64,000 bases of DNA from Mesorhizobium intechi (lineage in GTDB: Bacteria; Pseudomonadota; Alphaproteobacteria; Rhizobiales; Rhizobiaceae). Shown here piece by piece: positions 16,818 to 24,689 of the stretch (the stretch's first letter is position 1; each line of letters opens with the position of its first letter). The notes under the pieces were generated by a model. The model ran no database searches, was not told where the DNA came from, and saw only the letters and a program-made list of their open reading frames with translations. The DNA lies in contig NZ_PNOT02000082.1 of the NCBI RefSeq assembly GCF_002879535.1, positions 1-64,000 of the forward strand. Reading direction: 5' to 3'. The position numbers were made by a program, and so were the translations under genes.

Positions 16818-17365
16818 CTGGTGAGAACACCACTGCAATAAGCGGACATCCTAGGCGCAGGGTGACAATCGCGAAAAGGGGAGCTTGCTCCGAACGGAGC
16901 GTGCCAGCGGACATCGGCTATTCTGAGCCATTCCGCGCGTCGCGGAAATCCAAGACGGCTACTAATCAGCCCTCAAATACCGCTTCCAGTAGGCAAATCA
17001 CCCCCGGCCGACACATGCTCACCGCTGGCTGAGCGACCTGTAGAATTGTTTCTGTGCTCCCGGAGTGGGTTCGTATTGGAAGCAATCAGGAAACTGCTCG
17101 ATCGCTTGCATGACCCCCAACAACGCTGGACCCGAGAAAGCTTGAGCCTGGCCTGCTTCCCAATGTGATAGGAAGTTTCCGACGATGCTGGCCGAATGCA
17201 GTTGCATGTCGCGTCGTTGAATAGCGTCTAGGATTAGATTTTGTGCCTGATGATGCAGTCGCACGGCGGCTTCAATGGCTTTCCTTACCGCGCGGTACAC
17301 TGGAAAGCCCGCCCCCTCTGGCGGCCGCTACAATGCGGCCGTTGGACACGATAGTGGGTTTGAAG
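16818..17365. other. Gene-poor interval between the IS and tRNA-Met
   Basis: Apart from the doubtful frame at 17019-17300 I see no coding sequence, RNA gene or terminator here. I also saw no second copy of the tRNA 3' end that could mark an integration site. Confidence 0.5.
17019..17300 (-). CDS. Possible hypothetical protein (93 aa) next to tRNA-Met
   Basis: The frame starts with GTG (17300), with an in-frame stop 10 codons upstream. It reads like a mostly helical protein (AVRKAIEAAVRLHHQAQNLI ... SHWEAGQAQAFSGPALLGVM ... FPDCFQYEP). No family is recognised. The helical, Gln/Ala-rich pattern recalls phasins, but this is weak. It could be the end of a gene cut by rearrangement, since no good ribosome site is present. 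Confidence 0.35.
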   Translation of the reverse strand: MYRAVRKAIEAAVRLHHQAQNLILDAIQRRDMQLHSASIVGNFLSHWEAGQAQAFSGPALLGVMQAIEQFPDCFQYEPTPGAQKQFYRSLSQR

Positions 17366-17442
17366 TGGTAGCGGGAGAGGGACTTGAACCCCCGACCCCA
17401 GGATTATGATTCCCGTGCTCTAACCAACTGAGCTACCCCGCC
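17366..17442 (-). tRNA. tRNA-Met (anticodon CAT), elongator type
   Basis: A 77-nt cloverleaf on the minus strand. It starts GGCGGGGTAGCTCAGTTGGT, has the anticodon CAT at 17406-17408 in the loop ATCATAAT, and TTCAAGTCC in the T arm. It ends CCCGCTACCA with CCA encoded. The acceptor stem is fully paired at position 1, unlike initiator tRNA, so elongator Met is likely; a tRNA-Ile2 (modified CAT) is a less likely alternative. Its 3' end faces the accessory region at 1-17 kb. Confidence 0.95.
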
Positions 17443-17682
17443 AGGGCGGCGAAAGGCCCGAAATCCGCCTTAAATCGAAAGGCATTTCGAGGCGTTCGCC
17501 AAGGTCGCGCGGATATAAGGTTGGGAGGGCGAGCCTGTCAAGCTTCGAAGCATTCCATATCGCCGCATATTCTCATTGCTGAAAAAGCTTTGCCGCATGG
17601 ACATTTGGTTGCGACCGCCGGGGTTGAGTTCGAAGGGGCACGTCGCTATGTCTCGGCCACGAGTTTTTAGAGTTTGAAACAG

Positions 17683-18648
17683 ATGAAGCCGCGCATTGCA
17701 GTCCTCGGTTGCGGATACTGGGGCAGCAACCATATCCGCACCCTCAAGGCGCTTGGCGCGCTGCACGCGGTTTCCGACGCCAACCGGGCGCGTGCCGAAG
17801 GCTTTGCCAGCGAACAGGATTGCCTGGCGATCGAGCCGGACCAATTGTTCGGCCGGGACGACATCGACGCCATCGTCATGGCCTTGCCGCCACAATACCA
17901 TGCCGACCTCTCCGTGCGCGCCGTCGAGAGCGGCAAGGACGTGCTGGTGGAAAAGCCGATCGCACTGACCGTGCCGGATGCCGAGCGCTCGGTGCGGGCG
18001 GCCAAGGACAATGGCCGCGTCTTCATGGTCGGCCATGTCCTGCGTTTTCATCCCGCCTTCGAGACGCTGAAGGGGCTGATCGACAATGGCGAGCTTGGCG
18101 AGGTTCGCTACATCCACTCGCACCGGCTTGGCCTTGGCAAGTTCCACACCGAGAACGATGCGCTGTGGGACCTCGCGCCGCACGATCTGTCGATGATCCT
18201 GGCCATCACCGGCACTGAGCCGATCGAGGTGCGCGGCGAGGGTGCGGCACTCCTCGACAACCTCAGCGACTTCGCGCATCTGCACATGCGCTTTCCCAAC
18301 GGCCTGCGCAGCCATCTTTTCACCTCGCGGCTCAATCCCTATCGCGAGCGACGGCTGACCGTGGTCGGCACCAAGGCGATGGCGGTGTTCGACGACGTCG
18401 AGCCTTGGGAGCGCAAGCTTGCCGTCTACCGCCACGCGGTCTGGCAGGACAGCGGCCAATGGGCCTTTACCACCAACGAGCCGTCCTATGTCGCGGTCGC
18501 GCAAGGCATGCCGCTGACGCGCGAGCTTGAGCATTTCATCCACTGCATCGAGACGCGGGCCGAACCGCGCACCAGCGGCGAGGAAGCAATCAGGGTGCTG
18601 CGCATCCTGACGGCAGGCACGGTCACCCATACCAAGTCGAAAGATTGA
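17683..18648 (+). CDS. Gfo/Idh/MocA family NAD(P)-dependent oxidoreductase
   Basis: A 321-residue dehydrogenase. The Rossmann motif VLGCGYWGSNH is at the N-terminus, EKP (VLVEKPIAL) near residue 93, and the conserved HDLSM with its candidate catalytic His near 170. The sequence is closest in style to the nucleotide-sugar 3-dehydrogenases (WbpB/WlbA) that act in surface polysaccharide synthesis, but no such cluster is nearby, so the substrate is open. ATG 17683 is preferred to a TTG at 17674. It stands alone between tRNA-Met and the convergent mnmA. Confidence 0.85.
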   Translation: MKPRIAVLGCGYWGSNHIRTLKALGALHAVSDANRARAEGFASEQDCLAIEPDQLFGRDDIDAIVMALPPQYHADLSVRAVESGKDVLVEKPIALTVPDAERSVRAAKDNGRVFMVGHVLRFHPAFETLKGLIDNGELGEVRYIHSHRLGLGKFHTENDALWDLAPHDLSMILAITGTEPIEVRGEGAALLDNLSDFAHLHMRFPNGLRSHLFTSRLNPYRERRLTVVGTKAMAVFDDVEPWERKLAVYRHAVWQDSGQWAFTTNEPSYVAVAQGMPLTRELEHFIHCIETRAEPRTSGEEAIRVLRILTAGTVTHTKSKD

Positions 18649-18664
18649 AAGAAGCGCCGACCGT

Positions 18665-19855
18665 CTATTCGGCGGGAATTTGCGCCGGCCTTGCTGCAAG
18701 CTTCGTCAGCATGGCCTCTGCCTCGGCGCCGCGCTCCGAGCGCTCGATGAAGCCGCCGCCGAAGACGCGCGCTTCGTTGCCGTCGTCGGAATAGAGCACG
18801 CAGGCCTGGCCGGGCGCGATACCGGACTCGCCGTCGGCCAGTTCGACCGACGTCACGCCGGCGATGTGGCGCAGCACCGCCGGACGCGGCGGCCTGGTCG
18901 ACCGCACCTTGGCGAACAGTTCGAGGCCGCCTTCGGGAATATCGCCGAGCGGCCCGTCGCCAAGCCAGTTCATGTTGCGCAGATAGATCTTGTGCGTCTC
19001 CAGCGCCTCGCGCGGGCCGACGACGACGCGGGCCCGTTCGGCATCGAGATGGACGACATAGAGCGGCTCGCCGGAGGCGATGCCGATGCCGCGGCGCTGG
19101 CCGATCGTGTAGCGCAATATGCCCTCGTGGCGGCCGAGCACGCGGCCGTCGATATGGACGATGTCGCCCGGATTGGCGGCGGCTGGCTTCAGCTTGGCGA
19201 TGATGTCGGAATATTTGCCCTGCGGCACGAAGCAGATGTCCTGGCTGTCCTGCTTGGCGGCCACCGTCAGCCCCATCTCCTCGGCTATGGCGCGAACCTG
19301 TGGCTTCGACAGTCCGCCCAGGGGGAAGCGCAGATAGTCGATCTGCGCCTGCGTGGTGGCGAACAGGAAATAGCTCTGGTCGCGATCGGCATCGACCGGC
19401 CGGTAGAGCGCGCGGTGGGCGCCGTTGGCGCCGGAGCGAATGTAGTGGCCGGTGGCGAGCGCATCGGCGCCCAGTTCCTTGGCGGTGGCCAGCAGATCGG
19501 CGAACTTCACAGTCTGGTTGCAGGAGACGCAAGGGATGGGGGTCTCGCCGGCGACATAGCTCTCGGCGAAGGGGTCGATGACGGCTTTGCGGAAGCGCTC
19601 CTCATAATCCAGCACATAGTGGGGAATGCCCAGCGTCTCGGAGACACGGCGGGCATCGTCAATGTCCTGCCCCGCGCAGCATGAACCGGCCCGGTGCGTG
19701 GCCGCGCCGTGATCGTAAAGCTGCAAGGTGACCCCGACGACATCATAACCTTCGCGCTTCAACAGGCCGGCGACCACGGACGAGTCCACGCCGCCCGACA
19801 TGGCGACGACAATGCGGGTGTTTTCGGGACGTCCGGGAAGGTCGAGACTGTTCAT
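18665..19855 (-). CDS. mnmA: tRNA-specific 2-thiouridylase MnmA
   Basis: A 396-residue cytoplasmic enzyme that forms 2-thiouridine at position 34 of Lys, Glu and Gln tRNAs with ATP and a persulfide relay. It has the PP-loop [14 protein letters not shown] near the N-terminus, [11 protein letters not shown] with the first catalytic Cys, and [12 protein letters not shown] with the second. The C-terminal beta-barrel domain is present and the length is normal. Initiation at ATG 19855 fits the family start; the upstream in-frame ATG lacks homology. It is convergent with the Gfo/Idh gene. Confidence 0.96.
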   Translation of the reverse strand: MNSLDLPGRPENTRIVVAMSGGVDSSVVAGLLKREGYDVVGVTLQLYDHGAATHRAGSCCAGQDIDDARRVSETLGIPHYVLDYEERFRKAVIDPFAESYVAGETPIPCVSCNQTVKFADLLATAKELGADALATGHYIRSGANGAHRALYRPVDADRDQSYFLFATTQAQIDYLRFPLGGLSKPQVRAIAEEMGLTVAAKQDSQDICFVPQGKYSDIIAKLKPAAANPGDIVHIDGRVLGRHEGILRYTIGQRRGIGIASGEPLYVVHLDAERARVVVGPREALETHKIYLRNMNWLGDGPLGDIPEGGLELFAKVRSTRPPRPAVLRHIAGVTSVELADGESGIAPGQACVLYSDDGNEARVFGGGFIERSERGAEAEAMLTKLAARPAQIPAE

Positions 19856-20049
19856 GATGCTTTCATTCTGCGCGGCGTCTGAATGCCAATGTCGAGAATA
19901 TAGGTCAAGCTTTCCGCCTGCGCCAGCTTGCAAGGCGATCGACCGATTGCGCGTGATCCGCGACCGGCCGGATTTTTCGCGACCAATCCAAGGCTTCCAG
20001 CCGGATATTTCAAATGCCTGCGAAAAGACTAACGCGGCGTTCACGATCC

Positions 20050-20064
20050 TTACCTAGTCATTAG
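20050..20064 (+). promoter_or_regulatory. Candidate CtrA box (TTAC-N7-TTAG)
   Basis: It reads TTACCTAGTCATTAG, six of eight conserved bases of TTAA-N7-TTAA, 79 bp before the sciP start. In Caulobacter sciP is a CtrA target and SciP in turn blocks CtrA-dependent transcription. Confidence 0.5.
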
Positions 20065-20071
20065 GGTCTGC

Positions 20072-20086
20072 TTAGGCAATTTTTAA
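20072..20086 (+). promoter_or_regulatory. Candidate CtrA box (TTAG-N7-TTAA)
   Basis: It reads TTAGGCAATTTTTAA, seven of eight conserved bases, centred 22 bp downstream of the preceding candidate, that is two helical turns. The tandem phasing supports a genuine CtrA-controlled sciP promoter. Confidence 0.6.
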
Positions 20087-20142
20087 AGCTGTGGCGGTAA
20101 CGTGGCGGGGATTGGGTCTTTGAGTTTTTTGTAGAGAGTACG

Positions 20143-20418
20143 ATGACCGATCTGGTTAGACCTAGAGTTAAGTATGTTATCGGGCCCGACGGCAGCCCTC
20201 TCACGATTGCCGATCTCCCGCCGACCAACACGCGTCGCTGGGTTATCCGGCGCAAGGCGGAAGTGGTCGCGGCGGTGCGCGGCGGGCTTTTGAGCCTCGA
20301 AGAGGCATGCCAGCGCTACAAGCTGACCACCGAGGAATTCCTGTCCTGGCAGGCGTCGATCGACGAATATGGCCTTGCCGGGCTGCGCACCACGCGCATC
20401 CAGCAATACCGGCACTAG
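20143..20418 (+). CDS. sciP: CtrA inhibitor protein SciP (DUF1153)
   Basis: A 91-residue protein of the DUF1153/SciP family: KYVIGPDGSPLTIADLPPTN, then RRWVIRRKAEVVAAVRGGLL, then a helix-turn-helix LLSLEEACQRYKLTTEEFLSW and DEYGLAGLRTTRIQQYR. In Caulobacter, SciP binds CtrA and DNA and represses CtrA-activated promoters in newborn swarmer cells. Its location 1.9 kb from ctrA, with tandem CtrA-like boxes upstream and a strong terminator just after, fits a self-contained feedback gene. Length and motifs are complete. Confidence 0.93.
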   Translation: MTDLVRPRVKYVIGPDGSPLTIADLPPTNTRRWVIRRKAEVVAAVRGGLLSLEEACQRYKLTTEEFLSWQASIDEYGLAGLRTTRIQQYRH

Positions 20419-20435
20419 GGCCGGGCTGAAGATAC

Positions 20436-20464
20436 AAAAGGGCGCGGCATGCCGCGCCCTTTTG
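20436..20464 (+). terminator. Rho-independent terminator after sciP
   Basis: A 13-bp stem AAAAGGGCGCGGC / GCCGCGCCCTTTT with a 2-nt AT spacer starts 17 nt after the sciP stop. Its flanking A- and T-runs would allow it to act on both strands. Confidence 0.85.
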
Positions 20465-20488
20465 CTTTCTAGGTCGTGACCTTGTCGG

Positions 20489-21018
20489 TCATGTCGTCAG
20501 CGCCACCTTGCCGATCGGCCTGGTGGCGAGAAAGGCGTGGGCGGCCCCGGCCTCTTCGAGCGGGACGCTCTTCGCCACATGAACGCTGAGCTTGTTCGCG
20601 TCGATCAGCCGGCCAAGCTCCACTAGGCCTTCGCGGTCGGGCATGACGGATATGCGCTCGACACGGATGTCGCGCGCGCTGGCCAGCGCCCTGGTGGTGT
20701 CGTTCAGGTCCAGCAAGGACACCAGCACGCCGCCGTTCCTGATGGCCTTCAGCGAGCGTTCGGCATGGTCGCCGCCGATCGGGTCCAGCACCAGATCGAT
20801 GTCTCTGATCAGGCCGCCCCGGGTGTAGTCGATGGCCTCGTCGGCGCCGAGCTTACGGGCGAAATCGAGCTTGTTGGGGCTGGCGGTGGCGATGACGTAA
20901 GCGCCGGGCGCCTTGGCGATCTGCACCGCCAGGTGGCCGACCCCGCCGGCCGCCGCAGGCACCAGCACGCGCTGGCCCGATTTCGAGGCGCCATGGCGGA
21001 CACGGCCCTGCCAGATGG
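20489..21018 (-). pseudogene. NADP-dependent quinone oxidoreductase (MDR family), 5'-truncated
   Basis: The minus frame holds only the cofactor-binding and C-terminal half of a medium-chain dehydrogenase/reductase. It has SGQRVLVPAAAGGVGHLAVQ, IATASPNKLDFARKLGADEA, VLDPIGGDHAERSLKAI and the end PIGKVALTT. Homology can be followed back to about IWQGRVRHGASKSGQ and then stops; an in-frame stop lies just before, at about 21024. The N-terminal GroES-like domain (about 120 residues) is missing, and the HxlR gene starts at 21015 on the other strand. A deletion has apparently joined the two genes. ATG/GTG starts inside could still give a fragment, but not an enzyme. Confidence 0.7.
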
Positions 21019-21413
21019 ATAGTGATCACGATTCCCCCTTCGGCTACGATGCGTTCCGGCGGACGTGTCCTTCCCATACCGTGCTCGAGATGCTGGCCAG
21101 CAAATGGGTGTATCTGGTGGTTTGCGCGCTGCGCAAAGGCCGGCTGCGCAATGGCGAGCTAGCCCGCAAGCTCGAAGGCATCACGCCCAAGATGCTGGCG
21201 CAGACATTGCGCGTGCTCGAGCGCGATGGCCTGGTGCGCCGTGAGGTCTTTCCAGTCATTCCGCCGCGCGTCGAATATGAATTGACCGAGCTCGGCCAGA
21301 ATCTGGGAGGGCTGCTAACCCAGATCAGGGCATGGGCGGAGCAGCACGCGCCTGTCATCAAGGATGCCCGTGCCAGGGCGATAGCCGTAAGTGAGGGGGA
21401 TTGGGCCGCCTAG
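21015..21413 (+). CDS. HxlR family winged-helix transcriptional regulator
   Basis: A 132-residue regulator with the HxlR hallmarks. CPSHTVLEMLASKWVYLVV contains the conserved Cys thought to sense redox or electrophiles; it is followed by RNGELARKLEGITPKMLAQTLRVLERDGLV and a wing VIPPRVEYELTELG. HxlR genes are often divergent from the oxidoreductase they control, which fits the damaged MDR gene on the other strand. Because the target gene is truncated, this regulator may have lost its local partner. Confidence 0.87.
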   Translation: MDSDHDSPFGYDAFRRTCPSHTVLEMLASKWVYLVVCALRKGRLRNGELARKLEGITPKMLAQTLRVLERDGLVRREVFPVIPPRVEYELTELGQNLGGLLTQIRAWAEQHAPVIKDARARAIAVSEGDWAA

Positions 21414-21498
21414 AGCGGGGATCTCGCGGCAAGTGGGTGGTTCTTCGGGCCGACGGCCCGATGAGCACCCCGCCCGCGACGGTGCCGATCTCGCCGGT

Positions 21499-21876
21499 TC
21501 AGCCGATCATGGCGCTGCGGCCACCGGTTTCGGCCTCGCGGACCTTGGTGTCGCGCGATTCCAGCATTTCAGCCTTGGAAAGCTCCGCTTCAGCTTCGCC
21601 GAGTAATGATTCGGCAGCGCTTCGCTGTTGGGCGAGGTCGCTTTGCGAATTTCTGAGGTTGTCGCGGCGCAAGCGCGCCGCCTTGGCGAAGGTCGGATAG
21701 GCGAAATGATTGATGTCGGTGATGCCGGCTTTCTTTTCCTCGGCGGTGATCTGAAGCTCCAGTTCGACGGCCATGCGTTCGAACTCGGCGATCATCATGT
21801 CGAGCTGCAGCAGCTGCCGCCGCTTCTCATTCACCTGAAACTGTTTCAGCCGAACGAGGTTTTCACGTGACTTCAT
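21499..21876 (-). CDS. FliJ-like coiled-coil protein adjacent to ctrA
   Basis: A 125-residue, almost wholly helical protein (NLVRLKQFQVNEKRRQLLQL, then IAEFERMAVELELQITAEEK, then LRRDNLRNSQSDLAQQRSAA). This pattern fits FliJ, the soluble stalk-like component of the flagellar export ATPase complex. The place directly divergent from ctrA is conserved in rhizobia. GGGAG stands 9 nt before ATG 21876. A candidate CtrA box (22006-22020) lies 130 bp upstream, consistent with class II flagellar control. No other flagellar genes are nearby. Confidence 0.75.
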   Translation of the reverse strand: MKSRENLVRLKQFQVNEKRRQLLQLDMMIAEFERMAVELELQITAEEKKAGITDINHFAYPTFAKAARLRRDNLRNSQSDLAQQRSAAESLLGEAEAELSKAEMLESRDTKVREAETGGRSAMIG

Positions 21877-22005
21877 GATTCGGTACTCCCGGAAACGCAC
21901 ACCCGCACATATCGTCCAAACCACCTGGAAAGGCCCAGGCGTTGCCCGTGTCCACCGGCATCTCCCGAACTATGGGAAACAAAACCCTAAAGTTTTTTGC
22001 CTGCG

Positions 22006-22020
22006 GTAACCATTCGTTTA
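22006..22020. promoter_or_regulatory. Candidate CtrA box (GTAA-N7-TTTA)
   Basis: It reads GTAACCATTCGTTTA, six of eight conserved bases, and includes the frequent AACCAT extension. It lies in the 451-bp region between fliJ-like and ctrA and could serve either. Confidence 0.45.
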
Positions 22021-22156
22021 CGGGCATTGTTAATCATACGGGTCAGGACTTAAGGCCGGGTAAAAATTCCGGCCGCCGAAGCGAAGGCGCGTCGATGAGT
22101 CCCTGGAGTCGCTTAGTCCAGGTTGTTAATGTGTTGCATTAGGAATTTGGGTATGA

Positions 22157-22173
22157 GATTCGTTATTAGATTC
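22157..22173 (+). promoter_or_regulatory. Two CcrM methylation sites (GANTC) before ctrA
   Basis: GATTC occurs at 22157-22161 and again at 22169-22173, 12 bp apart and about 155-170 bp before the ctrA start. In Caulobacter and Sinorhizobium the methylation state of such sites, read by GcrA, times ctrA expression. The pairing in a promoter is suggestive; single sites are common by chance. Confidence 0.5.
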
Positions 22174-22223
22174 AAGAGGGTGTAGAAAGCGGTTAAAAAA
22201 TCTGATACCGTCATGAGCGGGAA

Positions 22224-22238
22224 ATTAGGTTTTATTAA
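22224..22238 (+). promoter_or_regulatory. Candidate CtrA box (ATTA-N7-TTAA) before ctrA
   Basis: It reads ATTAGGTTTTATTAA, seven of eight conserved bases, about 90 bp before ATG 22328 and well placed for CtrA autoregulation. Confidence 0.55.
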
Positions 22239-22327
22239 CCATTCAATGGCAGCCTCTGCACAAGGCAACCACTGCTCCGGGGCAGGACGGGTCGTGAAAT
22301 GATCCGGCAGCAGAAAAGGGGAATGAA

Positions 22328-23023
22328 ATGCGTGTTCTGCTGATAGAAGATGACAGTGCAACCGCACAAAGCATCGAACTGATGCTGAAATCGGAAAGTT
22401 TCAATGTCTATACGACGGACCTCGGCGAAGAGGGTGTCGATCTGGGCAAGCTCTACGACTACGATATCATCCTTCTCGATCTCAACCTGCCCGACATGTC
22501 CGGCTACGAGGTCTTGAGAACGCTTCGCCTCTCCAAGGTAAAGACGCCGATCCTGATCCTTTCCGGCATGGCCGGCATCGAGGACAAGGTACGCGGCCTC
22601 GGTTTCGGCGCTGACGACTACATGACCAAGCCGTTCCACAAGGACGAGCTGGTTGCGCGCATCCATGCCATCGTGCGGCGCTCCAAGGGCCACGCCCAGT
22701 CGGTCATCACCACCGGTGACCTGGTGGTCAACCTCGACGCCAAGACCGTCGAGGTCGGCGGCCAGCGCGTGCATCTCACCGGCAAGGAATACCAGATGCT
22801 GGAGTTGCTCTCGCTGCGCAAGGGCACCACGCTGACCAAGGAAATGTTCCTCAACCACCTCTATGGCGGCATGGACGAGCCGGAATTGAAGATCATCGAC
22901 GTCTTCATCTGCAAGCTGCGCAAGAAGCTCGACGCTGCGTCAGGTGGCCAGAACTACATCGAGACGGTCTGGGGCCGCGGCTACGTGCTGCGCGAACCCG
23001 AAGACATCCGCGTCAGCGCCTGA
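22328..23023 (+). CDS. ctrA: Cell cycle response regulator CtrA
   Basis: A 231-residue OmpR-type response regulator. Receiver domain residues 1-115 carry the acidic pair in IEDDSA, phospho-acceptor Asp51 ([14 protein letters not shown]) and Lys in [13 protein letters not shown]. The DNA-binding winged helix is at 125-225 ([40 protein letters not shown]). It controls cell division, replication, flagella and its own gene in alphaproteobacteria, and is phosphorylated through ChpT, encoded 0.7 kb downstream. The C-terminus ends in SA, close to the degradation-signal form Ala-Ala of Caulobacter. AAGGGG precedes ATG 22328 by 8 nt. Confidence 0.98.
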   Translation: MRVLLIEDDSATAQSIELMLKSESFNVYTTDLGEEGVDLGKLYDYDIILLDLNLPDMSGYEVLRTLRLSKVKTPILILSGMAGIEDKVRGLGFGADDYMTKPFHKDELVARIHAIVRRSKGHAQSVITTGDLVVNLDAKTVEVGGQRVHLTGKEYQMLELLSLRKGTTLTKEMFLNHLYGGMDEPELKIIDVFICKLRKKLDAASGGQNYIETVWGRGYVLREPEDIRVSA

Positions 23024-23062
23024 GCGGCGAGCGCCGCCCGAATCATTGCCATCATCGACGAA

Positions 23063-23086
23063 AACCCGGCTTCGGCCGGGTTTTTT
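23063..23086 (+). terminator. Rho-independent terminator after ctrA
   Basis: Stem AACCCGGC-TTCG-GCCGGGTT with a stable TTCG loop, followed by TTTT, 40 nt after the ctrA stop. Confidence 0.9.
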
Positions 23087-23121
23087 GCGTCATGGATCAG
23101 CGATGAGAGGCCTCTGCCGCC

Positions 23122-23490
23122 TCAAGCTGCGATTTTCAGGTTGCGAAAGCGCTCGAGCAACTGCGGGCGATTGAATGGCTTCAGCAGATAGCCCTGGGCG
23201 CCGGCGCGCTTGGCCCGCATGATCGAGGCGATGTCGAGCTCGACCAGCGAGATCAGGATCTGCGGCCGTATCGGGCTTTCCATGGCGCGTACGCGGCGGA
23301 TGAGGTCAACTGCCTGCACGTCCGGCAGGGCGCCGTCGACGACGATGATGTCGGGCATGTCGGCGGCGCACATCTCCAGTGCATCAAGCCCGCTGGCTGC
23401 TTCGATCACCACCATGTCGGAACCGCCCAGGATGCGTTTTGCAACCTTCCTGATCACGCTTGAATCGTCGACGAACATGCAGCGTTTCAT
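23122..23490 (-). CDS. Single-domain response regulator (CheY-like)
   Basis: A 122-residue lone receiver domain. The acidic pocket is Asp8-Asp9 (FVDDSSVIRK), the phosphorylation site is Asp52 (IIVVDGALPD), and the Lys in GYLLKPFNRPQLLER completes the active site. It has no output domain, so it works as a phosphate shuttle or by protein contact. It is convergent with ctrA and 225 bp downstream of chpT on the same strand, which suggests a part in the ChpT/CtrA phosphorelay. The sequence is not typical of CpdR or DivK. GAGGA lies 7 nt before ATG 23490. Confidence 0.85.
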   Translation of the reverse strand: MKRCMFVDDSSVIRKVAKRILGGSDMVVIEAASGLDALEMCAADMPDIIVVDGALPDVQAVDLIRRVRAMESPIRPQILISLVELDIASIMRAKRAGAQGYLLKPFNRPQLLERFRNLKIAA

Positions 23491-23715
23491 TTCCGGGTCC
23501 TCTTTGCCATGGGGCAATCCGGTCGTGCGGGGTATCTGGTGAACACCCTAGGCCGATCTGGTAAAGAACCCGAAAAGTCTTTAGGTAAAATTTTTGGAAA
23601 GATGCCGCTAGAGAGGCTTTTCTTCGCGAATGCTTCGCTGTCGCTGCGGATTGAGCAGTCACGGCAATATTACGTCGCTGAAATACTTCGTTTTCCCGGC
23701 AAGCCGGCCGGACGT

Positions 23716-24345
23716 TCAGGCTGCCGAAAGCACGATTTCTTCCGGCGTCGCATGGATCGATATCGTCATGCCGGCCTCGCGGGCCAGCAGCAGCGTGTAG
23801 TAAGGTTGCACCGAGTGCGCATCGATCGGCTCTTCCGGCTTGTGACCGGAATGCAGTTCGAGGAATTTCGGCGGCACGCGCAGCATCGGGCCGCTTGCCG
23901 AAAGCGAGAGACGCGGCTCGGTCTCGAGATTCTCGAGGGTGACGACCAGCTTGCCGCCACGCGGAATGGCGGCGTTGGCGACAAGGAGCAGGTTGAGCAG
24001 CAGCTTGACCTTGTTCTTGGGCAGAAGCGCGCGCGCCCCGTTCCAGGTCAGTTCCGGCTTTTCATTCTTGAGGAAGGCGATCGCCACCGCTTCAGCGTCG
24101 CCGGTGTCGATCAGCATGCCGGCGGAGCCTGCCGCGCCGAAGGCGATGCGGGCGAACTGCAACCGCGCCGAGGCGTTCTTGGCGCTCTGGCGGATCAGCC
24201 GCATGGCGTCTTCGTCGGCGCCGCCCTCGTCAAGCAGTTCAAGCCCATTGTTGATCGCGCCGACCGGCGAGATGATGTCGTGGCAGACACGGCTGCACAG
24301 AAGCGCCGCGAGGTCAGGCGCGGAAAGGGTGAACAGATCGGCCAT
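23716..24345 (-). CDS. chpT: Histidine phosphotransferase ChpT
   Basis: A 209-residue cytoplasmic protein. The N-terminal helical hairpin has the phosphorylated His22 in SRVCHDIISPVGAINNGLEL, and the rest is a degenerate HATPase-like fold that cannot bind ATP. ChpT takes phosphate from the hybrid kinase CckA and passes it to CtrA and CpdR. ATG 24345 starts the family homology; the longer frame from 24411 has no support. Location between ctrA and eipA is conserved in Rhizobiales. Confidence 0.92.
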   Translation of the reverse strand: MADLFTLSAPDLAALLCSRVCHDIISPVGAINNGLELLDEGGADEDAMRLIRQSAKNASARLQFARIAFGAAGSAGMLIDTGDAEAVAIAFLKNEKPELTWNGARALLPKNKVKLLLNLLLVANAAIPRGGKLVVTLENLETEPRLSLSASGPMLRVPPKFLELHSGHKPEEPIDAHSVQPYYTLLLAREAGMTISIHATPEEIVLSAA

Positions 24346-24617
24346 CGGTGAAAATCCCTGCAAAATTCCACAATTCCTGGCCGAGCGATTGATCGTCGCG
24401 TCTGCCGACACGAATCACGCTTCAACCCGAGGCTTTCTGAATACACAGCACCCGTACGTACAGCAACAAATCCAAAATTGTCGTCGGCGCAAATGGCGCG
24501 GTTGCGCGGACTTTCAGCGCCGCGAGACCGCAAAAGCCAGCCTTCGAACCGCCATCTTCGTGTGGGAGTTAATGGTTGAAAAAGGATTACGGCATAGTTT
24601 GCCCCTAACAGTCATCC

Positions 24618-24632
24618 TTAACGGCCGCCTAA
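24618..24632 (+). promoter_or_regulatory. Candidate CtrA box (TTAA-N7-CTAA) before eipA
   Basis: It reads TTAACGGCCGCCTAA, seven of eight conserved bases, 72 bp before the eipA-like gene. The homologous Brucella gene is reported as a direct CtrA target, which supports the assignment. Confidence 0.6.
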
Positions 24633-24689
24633 AGAGCCGGACCGGATGCGAGGCGTCGGCGAAAGTGCTCCATGACGGAGATTGGAAGC

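Noticed and set aside
17470..18699. A 409-codon minus-strand frame
   Set aside because: It is antisense to the Gfo/Idh oxidoreductase, whose NAD motif, EKP motif and length are convincing; high-GC genes here often leave long antisense frames.
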